Shown in pieces: positions 5,256 through 5,597 of a DNA stretch of 5,597 bases. Where the stretch lies: contig CAMLKX010000131.1 in assembly GCA_946480515.1 (NCBI GenBank), positions 1-5,597 on the forward strand. Reading direction: 5' to 3'. The position numbers and the translations under genes are program-made. Position 1 is the stretch's first letter. Each line of letters opens with the position of its first letter. Source of the DNA: an uncultured Sphingomonadaceae bacterium (GTDB taxonomy: Bacteria > Pseudomonadota > Alphaproteobacteria > Sphingomonadales > Sphingomonadaceae). The notes beneath the pieces were generated by a model. That model was not told the origin of the DNA and searched no databases. It saw nothing but the letters and a program-made list of their open reading frames with translations.

Positions 5256-5597
5256 ATGCCCGACTTCGCGACCTCGGTAGATCCGGCCGTCCAGCAACAA
5301 CTTGACCGCCTAGGCAAGCTCGCGCCGACCGGTGACCGGCTCGGGCTTGAACGCGTCAACGCACTGCTCGATCGTCTTGGCCGTCCGCAGGATGCGCTTC
5401 CACCCGTGTTCCACGTGGCCGGAACGAATGGGAAGGGCTCAACCTGTGCCTTTCTTCGCTCCGCGATGGAAGCCGCCGGGCTGAAGGTGCATCTCTTTAC
5501 CAGCCCCCACCTGGTTCGCTTCAACGAACGGATCCGGGTTGCCGGCACATTGATCGAAGACACGGAACTCGCGAGCCTATTGAATCAGGTGATCGAT
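5256..5597 (+). CDS. folC: Folylpolyglutamate synthase / dihydrofolate synthase, 5' part
   Basis: The first 114 codons of a gene cut by the right edge of the window. FolC uses ATP to add glutamate to dihydropteroate or folates. Visible landmarks are the N-terminal helix region with RLGLERVNALLDRLG, the P-loop VAGTNGKGST (54–63; K60 and S62 bind nucleotide phosphates) and the family signature FTSPHLVRFNERIRV (81–95). The full protein would be expected to run to about 430 residues. The ATG has GAAGGG 5 bases upstream, overlapping the accD stop region, so the two genes are co-transcribed and probably coupled. The accD–folC pair is conserved across alphaproteobacteria. Confidence 0.95.
   Translation, partial: MPDFATSVDPAVQQQLDRLGKLAPTGDRLGLERVNALLDRLGRPQDALPPVFHVAGTNGKGSTCAFLRSAMEAAGLKVHLFTSPHLVRFNERIRVAGTLIEDTELASLLNQVID

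Overview
The window looks like a chromosomal segment of a GC-rich alphaproteobacterium, most likely of the order Sphingomonadales. The reasons are the run lapA–pyrF–accD–folC, an OmpA-type barrel with a long polyproline tail as is common in sphingomonads, and a candidate EcfG-type (general stress response) promoter. No species can be named from the sequence alone.

Left part, bases 1–3205, minus strand. Three genes read leftwards. First in reading direction is a secreted or membrane-anchored serine hydrolase of the class C beta-lactamase/penicillin-binding family (1931–3205, probable TTG start). After a 61-base gap comes a small hemerythrin-domain protein (1357–1869). After a further 352-base gene-free stretch comes an outer-membrane eight-stranded barrel protein ending in runs of 15, 7 and 6 prolines (156–1004). 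It closes with a good intrinsic terminator (81–122). The 61-base gap holds a GGAAC-N17-GTT element typical of EcfG promoters and a hairpin covering the hemerythrin ribosome-binding site.

Right part, bases 3365–5597, plus strand. A housekeeping operon reads rightwards: lapA-domain membrane protein, pyrF (overlapping lapA by ATGA), accD and the start of folC, which is cut by the window edge. These genes serve envelope assembly, pyrimidine synthesis, fatty-acid synthesis and folate synthesis. In many alphaproteobacteria trpF-trpB-trpA lie just before accD. Here only 59 bases separate pyrF from accD, so trpFBA has been lost or moved.

The divergent gap (3206–3364) carries a candidate sigma70-type promoter for the hydrolase and an inverted repeat that could pair with the lapA ribosome-binding site. 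I see no mobile element, CRISPR array, tRNA or rRNA. No clearly new multi-gene system is present. The most interesting points are the stress-promoter/hairpin arrangement before the hemerythrin gene, the barrel protein lacking an OmpA peptidoglycan-binding domain, and the missing trp genes.
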